From JAYZDK01 sp964604165 (GTDB lineage: Bacteria; Myxococcota_A; UBA796; CAJQPC01), in NCBI GenBank assembly GCA_964604165.1, contig CAZRYF010000006.1:62001-126000 (forward strand): DNA of 64,000 nucleotides, written 5' to 3'. Numbering within the stretch: position 1 is the first letter of the stretch; each line of letters begins with the position of its first letter. The notes under the pieces are model-generated. The model did not search any database and was not told the origin of the DNA. It saw only the letters and a program-made list of their open reading frames with translations. Below, one piece after another: positions 50,345 to 59,165 of the stretch. Made by a program: the position numbers and the translations under genes.

Positions 50345-52006
50345 ATGATAGCTGACCCGGTGCCATCCAGGAGGTTTGCCGTTCAGTCTCCCATTTTCCA
50401 GGCGCGGCAGCATTGGTTTCTGGGCGTGGCGCTGCTTGGGTTCTTCACGTGGCAGACAATGGCCTGGTCTGCCCTGAACGGTCGAATGGACGGGTACCAG
50501 AACGAGTTTCTCCACGTGGGGAATGCTCTGGACTTCTGGGTGGCCTTTGTAGACCGAGACCTCTACCACCTGGGCCACTTTTTTGAGACCTACCCCTGGC
50601 CGCCTGGCTTTTATGCCTGGCCCTGGCCGCTCTTTGCCTTGGGGGGCGCGAACCACAAGATGATGGTGCTCTCCAACCTGGGCCACCTGGCGGTTCTGCT
50701 GGGGGCCACCTATGGGTTGGGGGCGCACGTAAGCCGGCGGGTGGGTCTCCTCTCCATGGGGATCGTGGCCCTCTATCCGTCCATCTATGGAAACCTCGTG
50801 CGCTTTGAGCCCAACGTGGCTGCGACCGCATGGGTCACCGTGTGTGCCCTGGCCCTGGTTCGGTGTCGGTCCTTCCAAAGCAACACGGGGTCCCTTGTTC
50901 TTGGGGTGCTGCTTGGAGCGGGGCTTTGGATGGATCGGATGACGGTGGGCATGTTTCTGCTGGTGCCGGTGTGCGTGGAAGCCCTCCGAGGCTTGTCCGG
51001 GCCTCACCACAAGAGGGTCCTGCGAAACGGTCTTCGCGCGGGCGGCCTTGTGCTGCTTCTGGCGGGGGCCTGGTACTGGGGGTTTCTCCGAAACCACCTC
51101 CCCGAGCTGGTGGAGCAGCTTCCCATTGGCGAGGTGGACTCCACCGGTCGCTTGACGGAACACCGGGAGCCGCTCTCCGCGACAAGCCTGCTGTTCTATC
51201 CGGCGAGCCTAATGGATGGGCAGGCTGGCCTGGTTCCGGGGCTCCTTGGATTGCTGGCGTTGGCCCGGTGGGGAGCCGCCCGAGGGCGCCACAACCGGGT
51301 GCCGGGGACGGTCGTTCTGTGGGGGATGGTGCTGTTTACCGTCATCCAGAAGAAGCAGGTCTACTACACCATCCCGATGCTGGGTTGTCTGTCGGTGTTG
51401 ACCGCCGCCTGGCTGTGTCGCATGCGGCGCGGCGGTGTGGTTCTCACCGTCGTCTTGTTTGTGGCGGGCCTTCACCAGGTGGGTTTTCGCATGTGGGACA
51501 AGGGGCTGCCCCTTCCCACCGGTGCTGGGCAGCTGCTGGGGGGAGAGGTGCTGGGGGATGCATGGGTGGCCCCCCGGTACCCCCAGGCAACTCCTCCGCG
51601 GGATCACAGGTGGCCCGCTGAAGAGGTGGCTGGAGTTCTTCCTCCCGGTGAGGTGCTGGTGTTCAGCGAGGACTCTGACTGGTACGAGGGATACCTGGTG
51701 TTGTCCTTGAGGGAGCAGCTGCCCGGTCGCCGAATCCGCGGGGTGCTGGGAGACCCACAGGGCACCTACGAGTGGTACCGAACCGCCACGTCATTTCTCT
51801 ACCTGGCCTCAGATTCGGATGTGCACTGGCCGGATGCAGCCCGCATTCACCGGGCCCTCCGTGAAGAGCATTACCAGATCGGGGACCTGCCCCCGGTGGG
51901 GGACGTCCTCGCGGAACAGCGAAATGGTTTTCGGCAAGTGGGGTCCTGGCCACTCCGCGGTGGGGTGACCCTGCGGGCCTTCCGGCGGGTGGGCTCGAAC
52001 GAGTGA
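50345..52006 (+). CDS. GT-C-like membrane glycosyltransferase
   Basis: A 553-residue protein with about 10 membrane segments and a soluble C-terminal part (about 400-553). The first external loop has NGRMDGYQNEFLHVGNALDFW and, later, FFETYPWPPGFYAWPWPLFALGG, as in GT39/PMT-like proteins that carry a catalytic Asp or Glu after the first span. ATG at 50345. It is divergent from the radical SAM gene with only 18 bases between start codons, so promoters must overlap. It probably uses a lipid-linked sugar; the acceptor may be related to the neighbouring carbamoyl and radical SAM pathway. Confidence 0.75.
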   Translation: MIADPVPSRRFAVQSPIFQARQHWFLGVALLGFFTWQTMAWSALNGRMDGYQNEFLHVGNALDFWVAFVDRDLYHLGHFFETYPWPPGFYAWPWPLFALGGANHKMMVLSNLGHLAVLLGATYGLGAHVSRRVGLLSMGIVALYPSIYGNLVRFEPNVAATAWVTVCALALVRCRSFQSNTGSLVLGVLLGAGLWMDRMTVGMFLLVPVCVEALRGLSGPHHKRVLRNGLRAGGLVLLLAGAWYWGFLRNHLPELVEQLPIGEVDSTGRLTEHREPLSATSLLFYPASLMDGQAGLVPGLLGLLALARWGAARGRHNRVPGTVVLWGMVLFTVIQKKQVYYTIPMLGCLSVLTAAWLCRMRRGGVVLTVVLFVAGLHQVGFRMWDKGLPLPTGAGQLLGGEVLGDAWVAPRYPQATPPRDHRWPAEEVAGVLPPGEVLVFSEDSDWYEGYLVLSLREQLPGRRIRGVLGDPQGTYEWYRTATSFLYLASDSDVHWPDAARIHRALREEHYQIGDLPPVGDVLAEQRNGFRQVGSWPLRGGVTLRAFRRVGSNE

Positions 52007-52021
52007 ACCCGAGTGCCACGA

Positions 52022-53740
52022 TCAGCCTCTCGCCCGCTCCTGGATGAACTGACGCAGGCCCTCTGTGAGGTCTGCCACGTTGATGGGTTTCTCCAAGACT
52101 GCGTCGGCCCCCATTTCCAGCCCTCGCTCTACATCCGCTGCGCTGCTTCGGTTGGTGAGAAGAATCACGGGGGTTCTTGAGATCGTCGGGTCCGATCGTA
52201 TGTCCAGGACCAGGGAGAGGCCGTCTTTGCCGGGAAGCCGCAAGTTGGCCACCACACCCGCTGGACGAAGGGCGCGAATTCGGGCGAGTGCCTGGGCACC
52301 GTCGGGCACCGTGACAGCCCGGAAACCTGCCCGGGTCAAGCGCAGCTCAAGGGCGGTCAGTAGCGATGCATCCCTCTCCGCAAGGATCACCGTCCGGGAG
52401 GCGACGTTGTCGGTTCGTGCCCATACAGCCGAGTCGTCCTCCGTGGCCTCCGCCTCCAGCACCTGCTCCAGGGCTTCCAAGACCTCTACCGTGTGTCGGG
52501 GTGCCTCGGTCCCGAGAATGCCTCGAACGGTGCTGCGGGGGTTCTCCCCCCGGGCGAGGTAGGCACCCAGGGTAAACAGGATTTCCGCTCCCACGTTTTG
52601 TGAGATCTCCTTCTCACCGGTGAGGCGGGCCTCCAGGGCGGAGAGAAGGTTGTGGACCGGCAAGGGGCAGGTCAAGCCCGACATGAGGGCCCGGGAGGCC
52701 TCAAATCGTCCGCCTTGCCTGCGATCCGTGGTTTCATCTGCCAGCAGTCCGTGAAAACGGGTCATCTCCGGGAGGTCTACCAGGAGGGTTGATACAAGCA
52801 AGGCATCCCGCTCGTGGGGTGGAAGCTGAAGCCTTTCTCCCAGCTGGCGGCACAGCTGGGACTTTCGCCGGATTCGCGCCCTCAGGCCAAAGTTCTCGTG
52901 TTCGGATGCGATCAGAAGGAACTCGAACAGACCCATCAGGAAGTCCCGCAAGGTCTCGTGGGGTGACCCCGGGTGGCCTGCTGGTCCATAGGAGGCAATC
53001 TCCGCCACGTGAAGATGCGGCGTGTTCTGTCGCCAGATCTCCAGGTGCTCATCGAGGATTGATCTGGATTCCGGGCGGTAGTACAGGCGATCTGCGCTGG
53101 GATTGTCCAGGCAAGCGGTGACCTGGGCGGCAGTAGAGGCGTAGAGCGCCTGGCGACCCTCCAACATGTCCAGCTGCTTGAGGGCGCCCAAGCGCTGGAC
53201 GTTCGGGTCCAGGAGGATCGCCAGGCTCTCCTTGCGTCGCGGCAAGTGTGGACTGGGCGTTTGCACCGCAGGCGCCTCGGGCTCGGGAGCTCCCTCGATG
53301 CGGGCGAGGGCTCGGTCCAGGAGCTCCACGAGGGGAGTATGCGGCACGACATAGAGCTTCAGCTCCGTGGCCCGCGTGGATTCCCTGGCTTCCGCCAGAA
53401 TGTCCGAGTCCGTCGGGTCCGCCACCAACAGGGAAACCACACCCGACTCTTGGTCTCGGAAGGTGGGAAGCAGTGGACCTCTTTGCATCAACTCCCTTGG
53501 CAGAATCCCCAGAGCCTCCGCCGACGGTTCCAGCCCGCTCAGGCGGCTTGCAGAGACAAAACCTGCGTCGCATTGCACCGCCAAGGCTCGCGCCAGACCC
53601 TCCTCGTCCAGGACACCGATTTCCAGGGCGGTCTGCCCCAGGCGACCGCCCTTTTGGGCTCGCTCCAGCACAGATGCCAGCTCATTCTTGGTGAGCAGGC
53701 CCAGGCGCACGAGGATCTCTCCCAAGGGTGGCCGGATCAT
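52022..53740 (-). CDS. MshEN-domain protein with C-terminal pseudo-receiver
   Basis: A 572-residue protein. Residues 1-150 match the T2SS-E N-terminal/MshEN type (GEILVRLGLLTKNELASVLE, then LAVQCDAGFVSASRL), some of which bind c-di-GMP. The middle (about 190-440) is helical and unassigned, with YYRPESRSILDEHLEIW and ERDALLVSTLLVDLPEMTRFHGLL recalling HD-type helices without a clear HD pair. Residues 455-572 form a receiver in which the phospho-acceptor Asp is Asn (VVANLRLPGKDG), although the Lys (EKPIN) is kept. It is probably a non-phosphorylated signalling scaffold. ATG at 53740. It is divergent from a HEAT-like gene. Confidence 0.82.
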   Translation of the reverse strand: MIRPPLGEILVRLGLLTKNELASVLERAQKGGRLGQTALEIGVLDEEGLARALAVQCDAGFVSASRLSGLEPSAEALGILPRELMQRGPLLPTFRDQESGVVSLLVADPTDSDILAEARESTRATELKLYVVPHTPLVELLDRALARIEGAPEPEAPAVQTPSPHLPRRKESLAILLDPNVQRLGALKQLDMLEGRQALYASTAAQVTACLDNPSADRLYYRPESRSILDEHLEIWRQNTPHLHVAEIASYGPAGHPGSPHETLRDFLMGLFEFLLIASEHENFGLRARIRRKSQLCRQLGERLQLPPHERDALLVSTLLVDLPEMTRFHGLLADETTDRRQGGRFEASRALMSGLTCPLPVHNLLSALEARLTGEKEISQNVGAEILFTLGAYLARGENPRSTVRGILGTEAPRHTVEVLEALEQVLEAEATEDDSAVWARTDNVASRTVILAERDASLLTALELRLTRAGFRAVTVPDGAQALARIRALRPAGVVANLRLPGKDGLSLVLDIRSDPTISRTPVILLTNRSSAADVERGLEMGADAVLEKPINVADLTEGLRQFIQERARG

Positions 53741-53803
53741 CAATTCTCCAGTGGGCGTACAGCATACGTCATCAGCGGTACACTCTTCCTCTCGGAGACA
53801 CAC

Positions 53804-55648
53804 GTGTCGGACCTCGACCAATACCTGAACCAGGTGGCCTCCTCCGAGGAGGACCCCGCGACCATGCGCCGGCTGGTCAAGCAGGCACAGTTGATCTTCC
53901 AGAACCTGATCAAGTTTGGACGAACCTCTCGGCTCTACGGTTCCTCCCACCACCAGTCACAGCGGTTTCTGAGCCAGTACGTGGAAGGGGTGCAGGAGCT
54001 TCTGGACCGATTTGAGGTCCTGGATTTCGAGTTCAGCGCTACGGAAATCCAGTTCCATGGAGAGCGAATTGTCGGCCAGGACAAGGCGGGGGAAGACATG
54101 GCCTACGGGCTCCACATGGAGGGGGCCCGGGGGTTTGGCATTCAACGCGACGTGTCTCCCCGAGAGCTGCTGAAGCTTGCCGAGTTGCTGGTGGCCGACT
54201 GGTCGCACCGGGGGGAGTTCGAGGACGACCTGGTGTCCGCGCTTTGGCGGTCCGAGTTCGAGAACATTCACGTGGACATCGCGGATCGCTTTTCAGCAGA
54301 GGATGAAATGGGAATCGCCGCGGAACGGGAAGACCTGATGTCCGGTCGGTCGGCGGGGGTGGACCCCGAGATGGCCCAAGGGGACTCTTTGCTGGTGCCA
54401 GAGATCCAGGGGCTCATTGCGGAGCTGCAGGCCGAAGGTGCCCGGGTCGCTGACGTGATTCAGATGAAACAGGACGAGGTGGCCCTTTACTTGCGCCTGA
54501 AGGACGAGTTGCACCTAGAAGTCGAGGGGGGCGAAGGGGAAGACGACGCGCTCTTGCAGGTGGATAATGCCGGACGAAAGGCCCTCCAGGCCGAGGTGAA
54601 TGAGCTGCGGGCCGGAACGGACGCCGACTTTGAACGGGTGGGAAGGGTGTTGTTTGAGACTCTTCGGCTGGAGGAGGATCTCGGGCGGGTGGAGGAGATG
54701 GGGCGTGATGTGGGCCGCCACTGCCTGGAGCTCATTTCCAGCGACGAACTGCAAGGGGCGGGGGCTTTTGTGCGGCGCGTTCTCGCATTTTCCACGAATG
54801 CTCCCCGGGCTTCGCCGGAGCGGCTGGAGGCCTTTCAGCGAGGCTTTGGTCGGCTCTTGGCAGACAAGAGTCTGGAGCGTCTCGGCGCGGTCCTGTCCGC
54901 ACGATGCGAGACCCGTGCGGACTGTGGCCCGGTCTTTACCCTCTTCTCGGTGGTTCCTCGCGCGGGTGTGGACCGGTTGATCTCTCTGGGGGCACATTGT
55001 GGCTCATCGTCCGTGCGGCAGGTCTTGGCCGATGTCCTGGTGTTGAAGGTGAATTGGGACCCGGAAGCGGTGTTGACCCTCTTGGTGACGGCGCAGCCTA
55101 CCGAGGCCGTTGTCCCCCTTCTGGCCCTGGGCCGGGTCACCGCGCCCCAGGCCATTGATGTGTGCCTGGGCCACGTGAACGCAGAAGAAAGCGCCACCCG
55201 TGAGGCTGCGCTGCGTGCCCTTCGGAAGCAGCAGTCTCCTGCGATTCGGGCGGCCATGCTCTCGGCCCTGGAGGACAAGGAGAGCGGCGTGCGTATCGAG
55301 GCGCTGCGCTACCTGTCGGTCTACCGGGACCGCTCCAGCTTGAACCACATCGAAGTCAGGATGCGCTCTCCCCTACTGGGTACCTGTAGCGATGCGGAAC
55401 GCCGGGCCTGGTTTCTCGCTTACGGCATCATTGGCCGGGTGGAGTCCATTCCCCTCCTGCGGGGTGTGCTCACCGGGCAGTTCGAGATGGCGGGGCCGCC
55501 GCGCAGTGTGAGCGAGTGCGCCGTCCATGCGCTGGTGGCCATTGAATTGGATGAGAGCCGGGCAGCCCTGGATCTCGTGGCTCGAAAGCAGCCGGAGCTG
55601 GTGCCCGTGATTCAAGGTGCCACCCACAAGAGGCGGGGGAACCCATGA
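53804..55648 (+). CDS. Large helical protein with HEAT-like C-terminus
   Basis: A 614-residue protein without a signal peptide. The N-terminal 150 residues have NLIKFGRTSRLYGSSHHQSQRF and a helical pattern; an acidic linker follows (160-260); the C-terminal part (about 330-600) is a series of amphipathic helix pairs (ATREAALRALRKQQSPAIRA, LEDKESGVRIEALRYLSVYR) like HEAT or PBS-type repeats. GTG at 53804 is preceded by GGAG about 8 bases upstream. The stop overlaps the HD-GYP-like gene by 4 bases, so the two are coupled. It may be a scaffold or adaptor in the same signalling unit as its neighbours. Confidence 0.78.
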   Translation: MSDLDQYLNQVASSEEDPATMRRLVKQAQLIFQNLIKFGRTSRLYGSSHHQSQRFLSQYVEGVQELLDRFEVLDFEFSATEIQFHGERIVGQDKAGEDMAYGLHMEGARGFGIQRDVSPRELLKLAELLVADWSHRGEFEDDLVSALWRSEFENIHVDIADRFSAEDEMGIAAEREDLMSGRSAGVDPEMAQGDSLLVPEIQGLIAELQAEGARVADVIQMKQDEVALYLRLKDELHLEVEGGEGEDDALLQVDNAGRKALQAEVNELRAGTDADFERVGRVLFETLRLEEDLGRVEEMGRDVGRHCLELISSDELQGAGAFVRRVLAFSTNAPRASPERLEAFQRGFGRLLADKSLERLGAVLSARCETRADCGPVFTLFSVVPRAGVDRLISLGAHCGSSSVRQVLADVLVLKVNWDPEAVLTLLVTAQPTEAVVPLLALGRVTAPQAIDVCLGHVNAEESATREAALRALRKQQSPAIRAAMLSALEDKESGVRIEALRYLSVYRDRSSLNHIEVRMRSPLLGTCSDAERRAWFLAYGIIGRVESIPLLRGVLTGQFEMAGPPRSVSECAVHALVAIELDESRAALDLVARKQPELVPVIQGATHKRRGNP

Positions 55649-57120
55649 GTGTCGACAGCGGAGTTTCTCAAGCGGAGCTGCGCCGCGTCCACAATGTGGG
55701 CAAACGGTTCACCTATCGAATCACCACGTTGATTCGCACGGCTCGGATTCACAACATGTCCAACCGGGCGTTGGACAACCCTCTCACAGTGACAGCCACC
55801 GCTGCGAGTTCCTTGTTCCAAGACCTGGGTTTTGCCAGCCTTCAAGGGGAGGGGGATGTGATTCACATCAACCAGAACCGCATTCGCGTGGAGCGGGCGC
55901 AGGTGAAGCAGGTTCGATTCCTGAATGACTTCCTGCGGGAGAGGGGTGTGGGGGGGTTTGAAATCCATGGACCCAGCCTGGGGGAGGATTGGCGCGCGGT
56001 TCTGGCTGCGATTCTGGAGGCGCCAACCGTCGATGAGGAGGACCGGGAGGCGTGGCAGCGGCTCAACGATCGATTGTCCCGAAATGCAGTGGAGTCGGTC
56101 CGCTTTGGTCGGCCCATGCGCCTGACCAGCGGGACGGTAGGAGGCGATGGAGGAGGTGAGGCGGACTCCATTGCCATGGCTGGTTCCCGCTCTTTGCAGT
56201 TGTATCTGCGGGCCCTGCGCGTGGTGGCGGCTCTCTACCAGCGAGAGAGCTCCCAGGGGCTGCAGTCCTCGCTGCGGAGAATCATGCAATTCCTGGTGGA
56301 GCAGGCCATGGACGAGCCCCGGCAGCACCTGGCATTGGTGCAGCTCAAAGGAAGCCACGCCTTTGAGCTACGCCACCCGGTGAACACCGCGATCTTGAGC
56401 ATTGCCCTGGGGCATGCCATCGAGCTGCCTCGCGGGGCCCTTTTGGACCTTGGTATGGCGGCGGTCTTGTGTGATCTGGGCATGCGGGAGCTGCCGGAGA
56501 GCATTCGGTACAACACCCGGCAATTGGATCCTGAAGCCCAGAAGCAGCTGGAGCAGCACCCCCTTGCGTCTGTCCGGGCCACAGTGGGAATGGGCCGCTT
56601 GGACCCCGCCACCCGGCGCTGGATGGTGACCGCCTTTGAACACCACATGGGCCATGACCACAGCGGCTACCCGCAGGTGCCGGGCTGGCCGGTGTCGCAT
56701 CTTTTTTCACGGATCATCGCCATCGCCGAGGCCTACGACTCCCTGACCACTCAGCGTCCCGGACAGGACGGTCTGCTTCCAGACGAAGCGTTGGCGAAGA
56801 TTCTGGAGGCGGCAGGGAAGAGCCTGGACCCGGTGTTGGTGGCCCTGTTTGTAAACCTTGTGGGGTGCTATCCATTGGGTTCGCTGCTTCTGCTCTCCAC
56901 GGGCGAGGTGGGGGTGGTGTACATGACGCCGACCGGCGCAGAAGATCTGCGCAGGCCCGTGGTGCGTCTCTTGTTGGATCGGTTCGGCACCCAGGTGCGG
57001 GAGTCCAAGCTCGTGGATCTCAGGGACAAGGACGAGGGGGGCGCCTGGTTGCGATCTGCTGCGCGGGTGGTGCGTCCCGAAGAGCTCGGGGTGGACCTGA
57101 ACCGGGCCATCTTCACCTGA
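55645..57120 (+). CDS. Degenerate HD-GYP-like protein
   Basis: A 491-residue protein. The C-terminal half follows the HD-GYP layout, but the HD pair reads CD (AAVLCDLGM where LLHDIGK is usual), the following Lys is Met, and the motif before it is RHPVNTAILS. Later elements are kept: EQHPLASV, FEHHMGHDHSGYPQVPG and IAIAEAYDSLTTQRP. With Cys for the metal-binding His it may not cut c-di-GMP but could still bind it. The N-terminal half is unassigned. It is coupled to the HEAT-like gene and next to the MshEN protein, so c-di-GMP control is a reasonable guess. Confidence 0.85.
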   Translation: MSVDSGVSQAELRRVHNVGKRFTYRITTLIRTARIHNMSNRALDNPLTVTATAASSLFQDLGFASLQGEGDVIHINQNRIRVERAQVKQVRFLNDFLRERGVGGFEIHGPSLGEDWRAVLAAILEAPTVDEEDREAWQRLNDRLSRNAVESVRFGRPMRLTSGTVGGDGGGEADSIAMAGSRSLQLYLRALRVVAALYQRESSQGLQSSLRRIMQFLVEQAMDEPRQHLALVQLKGSHAFELRHPVNTAILSIALGHAIELPRGALLDLGMAAVLCDLGMRELPESIRYNTRQLDPEAQKQLEQHPLASVRATVGMGRLDPATRRWMVTAFEHHMGHDHSGYPQVPGWPVSHLFSRIIAIAEAYDSLTTQRPGQDGLLPDEALAKILEAAGKSLDPVLVALFVNLVGCYPLGSLLLLSTGEVGVVYMTPTGAEDLRRPVVRLLLDRFGTQVRESKLVDLRDKDEGGAWLRSAARVVRPEELGVDLNRAIFT

Positions 57121-57139
57121 GGGGATTAGAAGGGCCTTC

Positions 57140-57949
57140 ATGGCAGACGCGGCTCTTCAGCGCTTGGAATCCGTGCTTGGCGACGCCGGGAACGCCTTGG
57201 TTGCGTTTTCGGGGGGGGTCGATTCCGGGCTGGTTCTACAGGTGGCTCACCGGGTGTTGGGGGACAAGGCCGTGGCCTTGACCGCGGACTCACCCACTTT
57301 TCCCAGGGAGGAGAAGGAACAGGCCATTGCTTTCGCAGAGCGCTTGGGGGTGCGGCACCTGGTCGTGGATGCACACGAGTTGGAGCGTGAGGGGTACGCA
57401 GCAAACGAGGGTCGTCGCTGCTATTTCTGCAAGACTGAGCTCTTTGACCTGGCGCGGCTCTGGGCGGATCGGGTTGGGATTCGTTGGGTGATGGATGGAA
57501 CCATCACCGATGATCTTGGGGAGGATCGGCCGGGCTTGGAGGCGGCGGAAGAGCACCGGGTGCGTCATCCCCTGGTAGAAGCGGGGTTCGACAAGTCGGC
57601 CGTGCGGGACGCGGCGCGGTCCTTGGGGCTGGACTTATGGGACAAGCCCTCTTTTGCTTGCTTGGGCAGTCGCTTTCCCGTGGGAACAAGGGTGACGTCC
57701 GAACGCGTGGAAAAGGTCGGGCGGATCGAGAGCGTCCTGCGCATTTACGGGTTTCGCCACTTTCGGGTTCGTTTCCACGAGCTTGACGAGGGCCCCCTGG
57801 CCCGTATCGAGCTGGACCCCAGCGATTTTTCTGCCTTGGTCGCGGAAGGGGTGCGAGATGCGGTGCTGGCCGCCTGTTGGCAAGAGGGCTTTCGCCAGGT
57901 GACCCTGGATCTCGCGGGCTACCGCAGCGGCGGGCAGCCCGCGGAATGA
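57140..57949 (+). CDS. larE: LarE-type ATP-dependent sulfur-insertion enzyme
   Basis: A 269-residue PP-loop enzyme. SGGVDS (24-29) binds ATP, RCYFCK (about 93-98) is the CxxC, and FACLGSRFPVGTRVT (about 172-186) holds the Cys that gives up its sulfur in known LarE, with Arg residues that follow. It makes the sulfurated pyridinium dicarboxylate of the nickel-pincer cofactor of lactate racemase. No larA, larB or larC was seen near, so the cofactor pathway may lie elsewhere. ATG at 57140 has AGAAGGG about 6 bases upstream. The stop overlaps the CPBP protease gene by 4 bases. Confidence 0.9.
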   Translation: MADAALQRLESVLGDAGNALVAFSGGVDSGLVLQVAHRVLGDKAVALTADSPTFPREEKEQAIAFAERLGVRHLVVDAHELEREGYAANEGRRCYFCKTELFDLARLWADRVGIRWVMDGTITDDLGEDRPGLEAAEEHRVRHPLVEAGFDKSAVRDAARSLGLDLWDKPSFACLGSRFPVGTRVTSERVEKVGRIESVLRIYGFRHFRVRFHELDEGPLARIELDPSDFSALVAEGVRDAVLAACWQEGFRQVTLDLAGYRSGGQPAE

Positions 57950-58674
57950 TCGAGGCGCCAGGTCTCGGAGACCGCCCCACCCATGGGGTTGAGTTGCCTA
58001 CGGTTCTTCGGGAGGTCGTGGGGCTTTGGCTCGTGACGCTCCTCTTGATTCGGGGGGCGGTGGAGCTGCACGGCAGCGCTGGGCTGCCCGACTGGGTCCT
58101 GGCTGCGGTGCCTGTCCTGTTTATCTATGCGCCGGTGGTGCTCTGTCGGATTCGCCGGGTGGACTCCTATGCCTACCGCCTGGCGGTGCCGGCCTTTCGG
58201 GATGGACGGGCATGGGGCAGTGCCCTGGCGCTGGCTGGCAAGCTGCTGCTGGCGATTCTGGTGCCGTGGCTGGTGGTCTACCACTTCTACCAGACGGTCC
58301 TTTTTGGGGCAGAGCCTGCGTTTCGGTTTCCAGCCGATGTTGCGACCCTCATCGCCTACCAGGTGTTCTTCGTGGCAATTCCCGAAGAGTTCTTCTACCG
58401 AGGCTACCTGCTGACCCGGCTCAACGAGGCGCTGCCGAGGAAGTTCATCCTGGCGGGCATTCCCTTTGGGCACGGCCTCTGGATCAGCTCTCTGTTGTTT
58501 GCGTTTGGCCACTCCCTCGTGACCTTCCAGTGGTGGCACTTCGCGATCTTCTTCCCCGGCCTGTTGTTCGGGTTGCTGCGGGAGAAGACCGGGGGGGTGC
58601 TTGCGGCGGCCTTCTTTCACGCCGGGTGCAACGTAATGGTGCACTTGTTGGATACGGCGTATGGGTTGATTTGA
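57946..58674 (+). CDS. CPBP/CAAX-type intramembrane protease
   Basis: A 242-residue membrane protein with about 7 segments. EEFFYRG (about 147-153), FAFGHS (about 185-190) and FHAGCNVMVH (about 225-234) are the three CPBP (Abi/CAAX) motifs with the catalytic Glu pair and His residues. Bacterial members act as intramembrane proteases or in bacteriocin immunity, usually with unknown targets. ATG at 57946 overlaps the larE stop (ATGA), so the two are translationally coupled. A link between this protease and LarE is unexplained. Confidence 0.9.
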   Translation: MIEAPGLGDRPTHGVELPTVLREVVGLWLVTLLLIRGAVELHGSAGLPDWVLAAVPVLFIYAPVVLCRIRRVDSYAYRLAVPAFRDGRAWGSALALAGKLLLAILVPWLVVYHFYQTVLFGAEPAFRFPADVATLIAYQVFFVAIPEEFFYRGYLLTRLNEALPRKFILAGIPFGHGLWISSLLFAFGHSLVTFQWWHFAIFFPGLLFGLLREKTGGVLAAAFFHAGCNVMVHLLDTAYGLI

Positions 58675-58776
58675 AACCAAAGAGGCACCGCTTGGCCTCA
58701 CCGTGATCGCCGCGCCCGTTCGGGAGCCTTCCCTACCCTTCGCCACTCGTCATTTCGTGAGGGACCGTTCAACAAC

Positions 58777-58795
58777 CCTTGACACAGAGTCAAGG
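58777..58795 (-). terminator. Weak hairpin terminator candidate
   Basis: CCTTGAC and GTCAAGG (7-base stem, 5-base loop) lie at the end of the small lipoprotein gene on the minus strand and are followed by GTTGTTG. It overlaps the stop codon at 58790. The stem is modest and the T-run is poor. Confidence 0.35.
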
Positions 58796-59158
58796 CTGGC
58801 AGGACTCACCGGTCACCGTCACCACCGGTGAACAATGCTCCGCACCGAGTCTGAATTCATAGTCCGGAAGGATTGAGATCAGGTTCTCGGGAAGAAGATT
58901 TTGACCGGCCACCTCAGCGAGACCGGGCTCGCCTGTGTCTCCAACACAAACTGTGTGCTCGAGAATGTACCGTCCGCTGGCCTCATCCCAACTCTCATTT
59001 GCCCTGCGCGTGGCCACGAACAGGCAATCTGCCAGCGTTTCGGGGAGTTGCATGTCAATGCGGTAGGTGCACTCTCCCTCGCATGTGTACTCGGCTCCAC
59101 CTCCCTGTCCCTTCCCCCCGCAGGACAGAGTCAGAAGGACAAGAATCCACTGGGCCAC
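58790..59158 (-). CDS. Small Cys-rich lipoprotein
   Basis: A 122-residue protein with a short lipoprotein signal (MAQWILVLLTLSC, C13 likely lipidated). Cys pairs (TCEGEC and later DC, VC, HC, SC) suggest disulfides. No family was recognised. It is 7 bases after the preceding lipoprotein gene, so the two form an operon. GC looks lower than in the neighbouring genes, which suggests different origin or weaker selection. Confidence 0.65.
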   Translation of the reverse strand: MAQWILVLLTLSCGGKGQGGGAEYTCEGECTYRIDMQLPETLADCLFVATRRANESWDEASGRYILEHTVCVGDTGEPGLAEVAGQNLLPENLISILPDYEFRLGAEHCSPVVTVTGESCQP

Positions 59159-59165
59159 GAAGGGG

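Noticed and set aside
58682..58699. Terminator after the CPBP protease gene
   Set aside because: GAGGC/GCCTC stem of 5 bases has no following T-run.
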